Counted from the stretch's first letter, positions 32,691 to 41,548 are shown. The stretch: 64,000 nt of DNA from an uncultured delta proteobacterium (GCA_947259215.1 CAMYLJ010000004.1:124001-188000), one strand, 5' to 3'. Made by a program: numbers and translations. Notes: generated from the sequence alone by a model not told the origin.

Positions 32691-35249
32691 GTGTCCGATT
32701 CATTCAGTGAGGGCGGGGTCGGCGGGCGCATCGCGCGGCTCCTGGCAGACTGCATGGCCGGCGCCGACCGGGCGCCGGGCGTGATTGCGGCCGTGTGTCT
32801 CGGGCTGGCCGCCGCGGGCTTCGTGCTGGCGGCGCTCCGGCTGAGTGTGGACTCGGACATCCACGGGGTGGTGTCCGAGGACGTGCCCTTCATGCAGCTG
32901 CGCAAGCAGTTCGAGCGCTCGTTCCCGCACGTGGACGACATCCAGCTGCTGGTGGTGGACGCCGACTCGCCCCGCCGCGCCAGCGACGTGGCCGACGCGT
33001 TGGCGCTGCACCTCGCGGCGCAGCCCGACGCCTTCCGCTCGGCCTTCGTTCCGGACGGGGGGGAGTTCTTCGCGCGCAACGGCCTGCTCTACCTCGAGCT
33101 GGACGACCTCGAGTCCCTGGCGGACGACCTGGCCGAGGCGCAGCCCTTCCTGGCCGAGGTCGGGAAGGACCCGACCCTGCGCGGCCTGACGGGCCTGGTG
33201 TCGCGAGCCGTGGAGGCGGCTCGCGAGGGACATACGGGCCGCCTCGACGCAGACCAGCTGTTCGACCGCGTCGCCGTGGGCCTGGCGGCGGTGCGGGCGG
33301 GGAGGCCGGAACGCGAGGCATGGCCGGAGCTGGTGGCCGATCCGTGGGAGGGGCAGTCGTCGGCGCGGCGCGTCGTGCTGCTCAGCCCGGTGCTGGACTT
33401 CGAGCGCGCCTTCCCCGCCGAGCTGGCCATCGAGCGGGTGCAGGCCGCGGTGGCCGAGCTGGCGTCCGGCCCCGACGTGCGGGCCCGCCTGACCGGAGAC
33501 TTCGTGCTGTCGTACGAGGACCAGCAGGCCCTGGTGTGGCAGGTGGGCGTGGCCGGCAGCGCCTCCTTCCTGCTGGTGACGCTGCTGCTGATGCTGGGCC
33601 TGCGCTCCAAGTGGCTGCTCGGGGTCACCGTGGTGACCCTGGTCGCCGGTCTCGGCATCTCGCTCGGGTTCGCGACGCTGGCGATCGGGACGCTGAACAC
33701 CGTGTCGGTGGCCTTCCCGGTGCTCTTCATCGGGCTGTCGGTGGACTTCTCCATCCACCTCTGCCTGCGCTACCGCGAGCTGCGCGCCGAGGGGCAGGGG
33801 CATCGCCAGGCCCTCGGCGGCACCGGGGGCAGCGTCGGCAGCTCCGTGGCGCTGTGCACCCTCACCACGGCCACGGGATTCTTCGCCTTCGCGCCCACCG
33901 AGGTGGACGCCGTGGCCGAGCTCGGGGTGATCGCCGGCACGTCCATGTTCGTGGCCTTCTTCCTGAGCATCACGTTGCTGCCGGCGCTGCTGAGCCTGGC
34001 GCCGGAATACGTGCAGGCGCGCTGGGCGGCACCCCTCGGATCGGTGACCCGAGACGAGCCCGCCTTCGCGCATCCGGCCTGGATCCGGTTGCTGGCGATC
34101 GTGGTGGGTCTCGGCGCCCTCGCCCTCGTGCCGCGTGCGCGCTTCGACCCCAACCACTTCAACGTGCGCGATCCGAACAGCGTCGGCGTGCAGGCCGCCC
34201 AGGACCTGTTGGCGGACCCCGACCGCTCGCCGTGGACGTTGAGCACGCTCGCGCCGGACTACGACGCGGCGGGCGCCATCGCCGCGCGGATCGAGGCCTT
34301 GGACGTGGTGCACCGCGCCGTGACTCCGCTCGACCTGGTCCCCCCGGACCAGGAGGAGAAGCTCGAGGTGGTGGATGACATCGCGAGCTTCCTCGGGCCC
34401 CCGCCGAACCCGGCGGTCCCCCGGCCGTCGGATCCCGCGGCGCTGGTGGCGGCGCTGCGCGCCCTCGAGGCGGAGCTCGACGCGTTCGGCAGCGAGGGCG
34501 CCGCCCGTCTGCGCAGGGAGCTGGCCGCGCTGCGGGAGCAGATCGAGTCCGACGAGGCGCCGCAGGAGCTGCTGGTGGCACTGGAGCGCGCGCTCCTCGA
34601 CCCGATCCACTGGCGCCTGGAGCGGCTGCACGGCGCCCTGGAAGCGGAGCCCATCACGCTGGACGACTTCCCCGCCGCCTGGCTCGAGTACCTGATCGGC
34701 GTGGACGGCAAGCTCCGGATCGAGATCCTGCCGAACGAGGACCTCGGCGAGCCCGAAGCGCTGGCCCGCTTCGTGGACAGCGTGCGCACCGTCACGCCGG
34801 ACGTGGCCGGCCACGCGATCAACGTGCTCGAGGTCGGCCGCTCGATCGTGCGCGCGTTCGAGCAGGCGCTGGTGATCGCGTCGCTGGCGATCGGTCTGCT
34901 GTTGCTCGTGCTGTGGCGCCGGGTCGGGGACACCCTCCTCGTGCTCGGGATCCTGGCCCTGGCCCTGGTGCTCACCGCCGCGGTCGCGGTCCTGATCGGG
35001 CTGCCCTTCAACCACGCCGACGTGATCGCCCTGCCGCTCCTGCTGGGCATGGGCGTGGACTCGAGCATCCACCTGGTGCGGCGCCACCGCGCGGAGGCCG
35101 ACCCCCAGGGCGGCAGCCTGAGCCTGACGCCGCACCTGGGCATCGCCACCCTGGGTCGCATGCTCAGCCTGGGCGTGCTGCTGATGCTGCTCTGCACCCT
35201 GGTGGTGCTGCCCGCGTTCCTCAGTCCTCCCCCAGCACGAAGCGACTGA
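32691..35249 (+). CDS. hpnN: RND/MMPL-family lipid exporter (HpnN-like)
   Basis: The protein has about 852 residues with the RND architecture. One N-terminal helix is followed by a large periplasmic loop, a block of six helices (about 285-430), a second loop (about 470-660) and a final block of helices ending near the C-terminus. FPVLFIGLSVDFSIHLCLRYREL and LPLLLGMGVDSSIHLVRRHR are the paired conserved GxxxDfxIH motifs of MMPL/SSD proteins. HpnN exports hopanoids to the outer membrane, and the adjacent MlaC-like and MlaA genes support lipid transport. GTG 32691 (GGGG five bases upstream) fits the family N-terminus best; ATG 32625 would overlap the divergent start codon. Confidence 0.85.
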   Translation: MSDSFSEGGVGGRIARLLADCMAGADRAPGVIAAVCLGLAAAGFVLAALRLSVDSDIHGVVSEDVPFMQLRKQFERSFPHVDDIQLLVVDADSPRRASDVADALALHLAAQPDAFRSAFVPDGGEFFARNGLLYLELDDLESLADDLAEAQPFLAEVGKDPTLRGLTGLVSRAVEAAREGHTGRLDADQLFDRVAVGLAAVRAGRPEREAWPELVADPWEGQSSARRVVLLSPVLDFERAFPAELAIERVQAAVAELASGPDVRARLTGDFVLSYEDQQALVWQVGVAGSASFLLVTLLLMLGLRSKWLLGVTVVTLVAGLGISLGFATLAIGTLNTVSVAFPVLFIGLSVDFSIHLCLRYRELRAEGQGHRQALGGTGGSVGSSVALCTLTTATGFFAFAPTEVDAVAELGVIAGTSMFVAFFLSITLLPALLSLAPEYVQARWAAPLGSVTRDEPAFAHPAWIRLLAIVVGLGALALVPRARFDPNHFNVRDPNSVGVQAAQDLLADPDRSPWTLSTLAPDYDAAGAIAARIEALDVVHRAVTPLDLVPPDQEEKLEVVDDIASFLGPPPNPAVPRPSDPAALVAALRALEAELDAFGSEGAARLRRELAALREQIESDEAPQELLVALERALLDPIHWRLERLHGALEAEPITLDDFPAAWLEYLIGVDGKLRIEILPNEDLGEPEALARFVDSVRTVTPDVAGHAINVLEVGRSIVRAFEQALVIASLAIGLLLLVLWRRVGDTLLVLGILALALVLTAAVAVLIGLPFNHADVIALPLLLGMGVDSSIHLVRRHRAEADPQGGSLSLTPHLGIATLGRMLSLGVLLMLLCTLVVLPAFLSPPPARSD

Positions 35250-36087
35250 CCGCGTCCCGGAAGCCCTCCGGGTTCTCCAGCATCACCGCGTGGGCCGACT
35301 GGGGCACCACCTCCAGGCTGCCGTCGGCCAGGACCTCGTCCACCATGCGGTCGGCCGTCTCGGGCGCGAGCACGTCCGAGGCGGCGCCGCGCACGAGCAG
35401 CGTCGGGCAGGGAATCTTCGCCAGCGCTTCCCAGAGCACTTCGGACTCGTCCCGGCTCTCCTCCAGCATCCGCTCCGGCGTGGCCTCCTCGCGCATCCCG
35501 CGCCGGAAGAGCGGGTCGAGCTTGTGCTCGAAGCGCCCGTCTTCGCGCCGGCGCAGCGAGTGCCTCGCCATGCGCGCGATCACCTCGGCGCGGGCCATGG
35601 GAAGCGCCGAGGCCACCAGGCTCTCGTACTCGCGAGGCGAGGCGAAGGAGTCCGGCTGGCGGACGGCGTCGTCGCGGATCTTGAGCACGCCGCGCCAGTC
35701 GAGGTCCGGGCCGGCGTCCACGACGACGAGCCCGGCCATGCGCTCCGGGTGGGCGGCGGCGAAGCGGATGGCCGTGCGGCCGCCCATGGAGTGGCCCACC
35801 AGCACCAGGCGCTCGATCCCGAGCGCGGCCGTCACCGCCTCCAGGTCGCGCACCAGGGCGTCGTAGCCGTAGCGGCCCTCCGGGTCGCGGTCCGAATCGC
35901 CGTGGCCTCGGTGGTCGAGGGCCAGCACCCGGTAGTGGGGGGCGACGGCGGGCGCGAAGCCATCCCAGACGTGGGCGTCGTTGCCGAAGCCGTGGAGCAG
36001 GACCAGCGGCACGCCCTCACGGCTCCACTCCAGCAGGTGCAGGCTGAGGCCGTCCGTGGCCGGGATGCGTCGGGACGTGGGCTCCAT
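35221..36087 (-). CDS. Alpha/beta hydrolase
   Basis: This 288-residue protein has the full hydrolase signature: VPLVLLHGFGNDAHVWDGF (oxyanion hole), RVLALDHRGHGDSDR, the nucleophile elbow LVLVGHSMGGRTAIRFA, CPTLLVRGAASDVLAP near the acid, and VVPQSAHAVMLENPEGF with the His. Substrate is unknown; the DHRGHGDS and GHSMGG motifs are common to haloalkane dehalogenase- and lipase-like members. Its 3' end overlaps the convergent hpnN end by 29 bases. Confidence 0.88.
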   Translation of the reverse strand: MEPTSRRIPATDGLSLHLLEWSREGVPLVLLHGFGNDAHVWDGFAPAVAPHYRVLALDHRGHGDSDRDPEGRYGYDALVRDLEAVTAALGIERLVLVGHSMGGRTAIRFAAAHPERMAGLVVVDAGPDLDWRGVLKIRDDAVRQPDSFASPREYESLVASALPMARAEVIARMARHSLRRREDGRFEHKLDPLFRRGMREEATPERMLEESRDESEVLWEALAKIPCPTLLVRGAASDVLAPETADRMVDEVLADGSLEVVPQSAHAVMLENPEGFRDAVSRFVLGED

Positions 36088-36099
36088 GGGCAGCCATTG

Positions 36100-36105
36100 T
36101 ATCCT
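36100..36105 (+). promoter_or_regulatory. -10-like box eight bases before the M20 peptidase start
   Basis: TATCCT ends eight bases before ATG 36114 in a 26-base divergent gap; no Shine-Dalgarno is present, so the mRNA is probably leaderless. Confidence 0.45.
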
Positions 36106-36113
36106 GCGAGGCC

Positions 36114-37514
36114 ATGGAGGGTCGGACGCGCGCCCTGGCGGCGCTGGAGCGGGACTTCGGGCGGGCCGTGGAGGAGCTGGTCGCGCTGGCGCGGATTCCC
36201 GGTGTGTCGGCGCCGGGGTTCGATCCCGGCGAGGTCGCCCGCTCGGCCGAGGCCGTCGCCGAGCTGTGCCGGGAGTCCGGGCTGCAGCAGGTGGAGGTGG
36301 TGCGGATCGGCGACGCCCATCCCTACGTCCTGGCCGAATGGCTGGGGGCCGGTCCGGACGCGCCCACGGCCCTGGTCTACGCGCACCACGACGTGCAGCC
36401 GCCGGGCCGGCCGGGCCGCTGGCAGACGCCCGCCTTCGAGCCGAGCGTGCGGTCCGACGGCCGTCTCTACGGCCGCGGCGTCGTCGACGACAAGGCGGGT
36501 CTGTTGCTCCACCTGGCCGCGCTGCGCGCCTGGCTCGACACCACCGGCTCGTTGCCCCTGAACGTGAAGCTGCTGGTGGAGGGCGAGGAGGAGATCGGCT
36601 CGGGACACCTGGCCGACTTCCTGCGCGCCTGTCGTGCGCGGCTCGACGCCGACGTGCTGGTGCTCTCGGACACCGCCAACCTGGAGACCGGCCTGCCCTC
36701 GTTGACCCGCAGCCTGCGCGGCATGGTGGCCGTGGACGTCGGCGTGCGCGCCCTCGACCACCCGATCCACAGCGGCATGTGGGGCGGTCCGGTGCCCGAC
36801 GCCGCCACCGCGCTGGGCGTGATCCTGGGACGCCTCGTCGACGAGCGCGGTGCCATCGCGGTGCCGGGGGTCTACGACGACGTGCCGGAGCTGTCGCGCG
36901 ACGAGCGCGCGGCGCTGGAGAAGCTGCCCTTCGACGAGGCCGCGTTCCAACGCGACGCGGGCATGACGCCGGGCTCCAGCTTCGCGGGCGAGCCCGGGCG
37001 GGGCGTCTACGAGCGCCTCTGGCACCGCCCGTCGCTGGCGGTGACCGCGCTCGAGGCGATGCCGCTGGCGGGCGCCGCCAACCAGCTGATCGCCGAGGCG
37101 CGCGCGCGCGTGGGCGTGCGGCTGGCGCCGGGCCAGGACGCCGAGCGGGTGCGCGACGCGCTGGTGGCCTTCCTGGAGAAGGATCCGCCCTGGGGAGTGC
37201 AGGTGGAGACGGAGTGCGGCTGTGCCGTTCCGGGCTGGCGCAGCGAGACCGTCGGCCCCGCCTTCGACGCGGCGCGCCGCGCCCTGGCGGCGGGCTTCGG
37301 ACGCGACGCCGTCGAGATCGGCTGCGGCGGCTCGATCCCCTTCGTCGGTCCGTTCGTGGAGGTGCTCTCCGGCGCCCCCGCCCTGCTGCTGGGCCTCGAA
37401 GACCCGCCCTGCAACGCCCACGGCGAGAACGAAAGCCTCGACCTCGACGACTTCCGCAAGGCCGCCCGCGCCTCCGTCCACCTCTGGGCCGAGCTCGCCG
37501 AGGCGCTGCGGTGA
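36114..37514 (+). CDS. M20-family metallopeptidase (dipeptidase)
   Basis: This 466-residue cytosolic peptidase needs two metal ions. Their ligands are visible in order: LVYAHHDVQPPG (His), LYGRGVVDDKAG (bridging Asp), VEGEEEIGSGHL (catalytic Glu and ligand Glu), LVLSDTAN (Asp) and the late PPCNAHGENES (His). The PSLTRSLRGMV and DHPIHSGMWGGPVPDA segment is the dimerisation-domain motif of the carnosinase/dipeptidase branch (M20A-like). It probably hydrolyses dipeptides. It begins without a ribosome-binding site but with TATCCT eight bases upstream. Confidence 0.91.
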   Translation: MEGRTRALAALERDFGRAVEELVALARIPGVSAPGFDPGEVARSAEAVAELCRESGLQQVEVVRIGDAHPYVLAEWLGAGPDAPTALVYAHHDVQPPGRPGRWQTPAFEPSVRSDGRLYGRGVVDDKAGLLLHLAALRAWLDTTGSLPLNVKLLVEGEEEIGSGHLADFLRACRARLDADVLVLSDTANLETGLPSLTRSLRGMVAVDVGVRALDHPIHSGMWGGPVPDAATALGVILGRLVDERGAIAVPGVYDDVPELSRDERAALEKLPFDEAAFQRDAGMTPGSSFAGEPGRGVYERLWHRPSLAVTALEAMPLAGAANQLIAEARARVGVRLAPGQDAERVRDALVAFLEKDPPWGVQVETECGCAVPGWRSETVGPAFDAARRALAAGFGRDAVEIGCGGSIPFVGPFVEVLSGAPALLLGLEDPPCNAHGENESLDLDDFRKAARASVHLWAELAEALR

Positions 37515-37537
37515 GCGGCGCGGGACTCCGGGGCGGG

Positions 37538-37656
37538 GGCGGAGCGGGGGCTCGCTGCGCTCCTCCGGGGTTCCGCGCGCAGCGGGGCCACGAGCCGAGC
37601 GCGGAGTCCGTCAGCGCGCTCCACTCAGTCGTCGCTCCGCGAGCCCCCGCTCCGCC
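37538..37656. repeat. GC-rich inverted repeat between genes
   Basis: A 17-base arm at 37538-37554 (GGCGGAGCGGGGGCTCG) is repeated in perfect inverse at 37640-37656. Smaller inverted segments (GGACTCCG/CGGAGTCC) lie between and outside. It fills most of the gap after the M20 peptidase gene and could act as a hairpin terminator or be a small palindromic repeat. I see no gene in it. Confidence 0.65.
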
Positions 37657-37701
37657 CTCGCGACGCGGCATCACACCGCACGGCGAGGATGCAACAACAC
37701 A

Positions 37702-38220
37702 ATGACGCTTCAGGACCTCGGAAGTATTGGGGAGTTCGTCGGCGCCGTCGCGGTCGTCGTGTCGCTGATCTATCTCGCCGTCCAGATCCGCCAGAACACG
37801 CACCAGCTCGAGCACAACGCCGAGGTGCTGCGGGCCAACGCGGAGCTCGACAGCGCGCGGCTCTCCACGGACTGGAACGCTCAGCTGGCTGGCGATGCGG
37901 AGCTGACGCGCATCTGGGGGGTCGGACTGAACGATCCGAGCAGGCTGGACGCGATGACGGGCGCTCGCATGGGCATGATGCTGGGGAGCCTCTTCTACCG
38001 ACTCGAAGGTCTCTATCGGCTGCACCGGCGCGGCTTCCTGCCAGAGGAGTCGTGGCTGCCCTGGGAGCAGCTCATGCGCAACGTGCTGTCGACGCCCTTC
38101 GCGCGCGCCTGGTGGGAATCGGGAGGACATCCCTTCTCCCAGTCGTTCCACCAGCGCGTGGACGAGCTGGTGGCGATGGGAGCGGACCCGAGCTCGCGCG
38201 CCGGCGGCGTGGAACGTTGA
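37702..38220 (+). CDS. Hypothetical single-pass membrane protein
   Basis: This is a 172-residue protein. The N-terminal SIGEFVGAVAVVVSLIYLAVQIRQNTHQ is one membrane helix followed by a polar, helical segment; this opening (helix then QIRQNT) recurs in uncharacterised proteins of marine and soil proteobacteria. The remainder is soluble with several Trp and Arg (ELTRIWGVGLNDPSR, SLFYRLEGLYRLHRRGF, FARAWWESGG). No enzymatic motif is visible. It stands between an inverted repeat and aconitase. Confidence 0.72.
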   Translation: MTLQDLGSIGEFVGAVAVVVSLIYLAVQIRQNTHQLEHNAEVLRANAELDSARLSTDWNAQLAGDAELTRIWGVGLNDPSRLDAMTGARMGMMLGSLFYRLEGLYRLHRRGFLPEESWLPWEQLMRNVLSTPFARAWWESGGHPFSQSFHQRVDELVAMGADPSSRAGGVER

Positions 38221-38290
38221 CTGCAATCAACCCTGCGCCACCGCTCCGGTGCACTGCGCTACCCTCGCGCCACCGCCAAGGAGATCCCGA

Positions 38291-40558
38291 ATGCCTCCCA
38301 TCGAGACCACGCCCGAGCTGGTCCGCGCCACCTACGCGCGCACGGCGCGCAACCTGGAGGTCGTGCGCGGCCGCCTGAAGCGCCCGCTCTCCTACGCTGA
38401 GAAGGTGCTCTTCGGGCACCTGGCGGATCCCGCGAACCAGGAGCTGGAGCCGGGCGCCGCCTACCTGGAGCTGCGTCCCGACCGCGTGGCGATGCAGGAC
38501 GCCACCGCCCAGATGGCGCTGCTCCAGTTCATCTCCTCCGGCAAGCTGGAGACCGCCGTGCCCACCACGGTGCACTGCGATCACCTGATCCAGGCCTACC
38601 GCGGCGCCTCGCAGGACATGGACGAGGCCCGCATCGGCAACCGCGAGGTGTACGACTTCCTGCGCAGCGCCTCAGCGCGCTATGGGATCGGCTTCTGGGG
38701 GCCCGGCGCGGGGATCATCCACCAGGTGGTGCTGGAGAAGTACGCCTTCCCCGGCGGCATGATGATCGGCACCGACTCCCACACGCCCAACGCCGGCGGT
38801 CTCGGGATGTTCGCGTGCGGCGTCGGCGGCGCCGACGCGGTGGACGTGATGGCGGGCTTCCCCTGGGAGGTGCTGCACCCGAACCGGGTGGGCGTGCGCC
38901 TGGTCGGCTCGCTCTCGGGCTGGGCCTCGCCGAAGGACGTGATCCTGTGGGTCTGCTCCGAGCTCACGGTGAAGGGCGGGACCAACCGCGTGGTCGAGTA
39001 CTTCGGCCCGGGCGCGGCCTCCATCAGCGCCACGGGCAAGGGCACCATCACCAACATGGGTGCGGAGCTCGGCGCCACCACCTCGATCTTCCCCTACGAC
39101 GAGCGCATGGCCACCTACCTGAAGGCCACCGGCCGCGAGGCGTTGGCGGACCTGGCCGGGGAGCACGCCGACCTGCTGCGCGCCGACCCCGAGGTGGAGC
39201 GCGACCCCGAGGCGCACTTCGACGTGGTGCTGGAGCTCGACCTCTCGCAGCTCGAGCCCCACATCGTGGGGCCGCACACGCCCGACCTGGCCCGCCCGGC
39301 GTCCCGGATGGCGGCGGACGTGGCCAGCCAGGGCTATCCGGAGGCGCTCTCCTCGGCGCTGATCGGAAGCTGCACCAACTCGTCCTACGAGGACCTCTCG
39401 CGGGCGGCGGACGTGGCGCGCCAGGCCGCGCGCCACGGCGCCCGCTCCAAGGTGACGCTCTGGTGCACGCCGGGCTCGGAACAGATCCACAAGACGATCC
39501 AGCGCGACGGGCAGCTGGCGGACCTGGAGGCGATCGGCGCCGTGGTGCTGGCCAACGCCTGCGGGCCGTGCATCGGCCAGTGGAAGCGCGACGACGTGCA
39601 GAGCGGCGAGCCCAACGCCATCATCAACTCCTTCAACCGCAACTTCCCGCGCCGCAACGACGGCAACCCGGCGACCCTGTCCTTCATCGGAAGCCCCGAG
39701 ATCGTGGTGGCCTATGCGCTGGCCGGCCGTCTGGCCTTCGACCCGGCGACGGGCGAGATCGAAGGGGAGAACGGCCGCTTCCGGCTCGAGCCGCCGGCGC
39801 CGGCTCCGGAGATTCCCGACGCGGGCTTCGTCTTCAGCGACGAGGGCTACGTGCCGCCGCCGGCCGAGCGCGGCGGCGTGAGCTTGGAGGTGGCGCCCGA
39901 CAGCGAGCGGCTCGAGCTGCTGGAGCCCTTCGCGGCCTGGGGAGATGTCGGGGCGCTCGAGGACCTGCTGCTGCTCTTCAAGGCCAAGGGGAAGTGCACG
40001 ACGGATCACATCTCCCCGGCCGGCCCCTGGCTCCGCTACCGCGGCCACCTGGACCGGATCAGCGACAACCTGCTGGTCGGCGGGGTCAACGCCTTCAGCG
40101 GCAAGACCGGCGAGACCCTCGACCTGCTCTCCGGCGAGCGCGGGCCGGTGGCCCAGGTGGCGCGCCACTACAAGGCCGAGGGCAGGCCCTGGGTGATCGT
40201 GGGGGACGAGAACTACGGCGAGGGCTCGAGCCGCGAGCACGCCGCGATGTCGCCGCGCTTTCTCGGCGCGGGGGCGGTGATCGTGCGGAGCTTCGCCCGG
40301 ATCCACGAGACCAACCTGAAGAAGCAGGGCGTGCTGCCCCTGGTCTTCGAGGACCCGTCGCTCTACGAGAAGGTCCGCGAAACGGATCGGGTCTCGATCC
40401 TGGGCCTCGACGGCCTGGCCCCGGACGAGCCCCTCGAGGTGGTCTTCCACCACGACGACGGCAGCCAGGATCGCGGCCGAGCGAGGCACAGCCTGAACGA
40501 GGACCAGATCGCCTGGTTCCGGGCCGGGTCGGCGCTCAACGTCCTGCGCGCGGGCTAG
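38291..40558 (+). CDS. acn: Aconitate hydratase (mitochondrial-type)
   Basis: This 755-residue enzyme isomerises citrate to isocitrate in the TCA cycle. The three [4Fe-4S] cysteines are seen in IGSCTNSSYED (Cys361) and NACGPCIGQW (Cys424, Cys427). Substrate-binding stretches include TVHCDHLIQA, GTDSHTPNAGGLG, FNRNFPRRNDG and the C-terminal GDENYGEGSSREHAA. The length and the N-terminal LSYAEKVLFGHL place it with eukaryotic mitochondrial aconitase rather than AcnA or AcnB. AAGGAG ten bases upstream supports the ATG. It is followed by the second copy of a double-hairpin repeat. Confidence 0.95.
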   Translation: MPPIETTPELVRATYARTARNLEVVRGRLKRPLSYAEKVLFGHLADPANQELEPGAAYLELRPDRVAMQDATAQMALLQFISSGKLETAVPTTVHCDHLIQAYRGASQDMDEARIGNREVYDFLRSASARYGIGFWGPGAGIIHQVVLEKYAFPGGMMIGTDSHTPNAGGLGMFACGVGGADAVDVMAGFPWEVLHPNRVGVRLVGSLSGWASPKDVILWVCSELTVKGGTNRVVEYFGPGAASISATGKGTITNMGAELGATTSIFPYDERMATYLKATGREALADLAGEHADLLRADPEVERDPEAHFDVVLELDLSQLEPHIVGPHTPDLARPASRMAADVASQGYPEALSSALIGSCTNSSYEDLSRAADVARQAARHGARSKVTLWCTPGSEQIHKTIQRDGQLADLEAIGAVVLANACGPCIGQWKRDDVQSGEPNAIINSFNRNFPRRNDGNPATLSFIGSPEIVVAYALAGRLAFDPATGEIEGENGRFRLEPPAPAPEIPDAGFVFSDEGYVPPPAERGGVSLEVAPDSERLELLEPFAAWGDVGALEDLLLLFKAKGKCTTDHISPAGPWLRYRGHLDRISDNLLVGGVNAFSGKTGETLDLLSGERGPVAQVARHYKAEGRPWVIVGDENYGEGSSREHAAMSPRFLGAGAVIVRSFARIHETNLKKQGVLPLVFEDPSLYEKVRETDRVSILGLDGLAPDEPLEVVFHHDDGSQDRGRARHSLNEDQIAWFRAGSALNVLRAG

Positions 40559-40570
40559 CAAGCCGACCCA

Positions 40571-40630
40571 AGACGAAGTCTCGGGTCGGCTTGCGCCGCA
40601 AACGGAGCCCTTCGGGCTCCGTCAGCTAGC
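40571..40630. repeat. Double-hairpin intergenic repeat, copy 2
   Basis: This is nearly identical to 31951-32010. Here the first hairpin is stronger: with the flanking bases, AGCCGACCC (40561-40569) pairs with GGGTCGGCT (40583-40591) around an AAGAC-GAA-GTCT core. The second is ACGGAGCCC (40602-40610), TTC, GGGCTCCGT (40614-40622). It begins two bases after the aconitase stop. It may end that transcript or stabilise its 3' end. Confidence 0.8.
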
Positions 40631-40745
40631 CCGGTCCCTCCCGCCCATCCCTACCTGATGACGGGTGATTTCGGCCCCATACAAACGGGTTCCCCGGGGG
40701 TCGAAGGGGTGCTTTTCGGCCCACACCGTCCCGCTTTCGTGTGCT

Positions 40746-40758
40746 AAGGTCGGACCTT
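40746..40758. promoter_or_regulatory. Palindromic operator, FadR/GntR type
   Basis: AAGGTC-G-GACCTT is a perfect 6-1-6 palindrome 25 bases before the FadR-like start. Its core GGTCxGACC is the centre of known FadR-family operators, so autoregulation is likely. An overlapping looser repeat (GGTCGGA...TCCGACC, 40748-40770) extends toward the gene. Confidence 0.6.
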
Positions 40759-40783
40759 GAACCTCCGACCAGGGAGAATCGTG

Positions 40784-41548
40784 ATGGCTGTGGCGCTGGA
40801 GCCGCTTTCCACCACCCGCGTCGCCGACGAGGTGTTCGAGCGCCTGCGCTCGCGGATCCTGTCCGGTGCCCATCACCCCGGCGAGAAGCTCCCCACGGAG
40901 CGCGACCTGGCCGAGGCCCTGGGTGTGAACCGCGCCTCGGTGCGGGAGGCCCTGAAGCGCCTGGAGTTCCTGGAGCTGGTGGAGGTGGTCCACGGCCAGG
41001 GGACCTTCGTGCGCGAGCTCGGCGCCTCCTCGGCCCTCCAGCTGGTGGAGGCCCTGCTGCGCGATCGCCACACCATTACGGCGGACCTGATGGCCCAGCT
41101 GCTCGAGTTCCGGCGCCGGGTGACCCTGGACGTGGTGGAGCTCGCCGCCCGCAACGGCACGGCGGAGCACGTGGAGCGCGCCCGCGAGCTGATCGAGCGC
41201 GAGGCCCAGCAGGGCACGGACCCGCAGAGCGCTCTCGAGCTGGACATCCAGATGAACGCGCTCCTCGGCGAGGCCAGCGGCAACCTGCTCTACCAGTTCG
41301 TCACCAACCTCTTCACCAAGCTGGTGCGCCGGCTGGGCCCGCTCTACTACAACCGCGAGCGCGACCACCGGCGATCCCTCGAGACCCACCGCCAGCTGCT
41401 CGCCGCCATCGAGCAGCGGGATCCCGCTCAGGCGCGGCGGATCATCGAAGTGATGCTGTCCTACAGCGAGTCCAAGATCCTGAGCGAGATCCGACGCCTC
41501 GAGGCCGAGGGCGCGATCGGCCCGGGCGCCGAGGGGGAAGCGCCGTGA
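40784..41548 (+). CDS. FadR/GntR-family transcriptional regulator
   Basis: This is a 254-residue regulator. The N-terminal winged helix reads RVADEVFERLRSRILSGAHHPGEKLPTERDLAEALGVNRASVREALKRLE across residues about 12-60, with LGVNRASVREALKRL as the recognition helix and HGQGTFV as the wing. The C-terminal all-helical FCD domain carries the metal/ligand pattern LEFRRRVTLDVVELAA, LDIQMNALLGEASGN and LETHRQLLAAIEQRDP. AGGGAG seven bases before ATG 40784 sets the start. A GGTCGGACC operator lies upstream and glpD overlaps its stop, so it probably controls itself and glycerol-3-phosphate oxidation in response to a fatty-acid or carboxylate ligand. Confidence 0.9.
   Translation: MAVALEPLSTTRVADEVFERLRSRILSGAHHPGEKLPTERDLAEALGVNRASVREALKRLEFLELVEVVHGQGTFVRELGASSALQLVEALLRDRHTITADLMAQLLEFRRRVTLDVVELAARNGTAEHVERARELIEREAQQGTDPQSALELDIQMNALLGEASGNLLYQFVTNLFTKLVRRLGPLYYNRERDHRRSLETHRQLLAAIEQRDPAQARRIIEVMLSYSESKILSEIRRLEAEGAIGPGAEGEAP

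Noticed and set aside
40571-40630. Reading the double-hairpin repeat as an ordinary intrinsic terminator
   Set aside because: Neither copy has a U-tract after its hairpins; the repeat nature is better supported.
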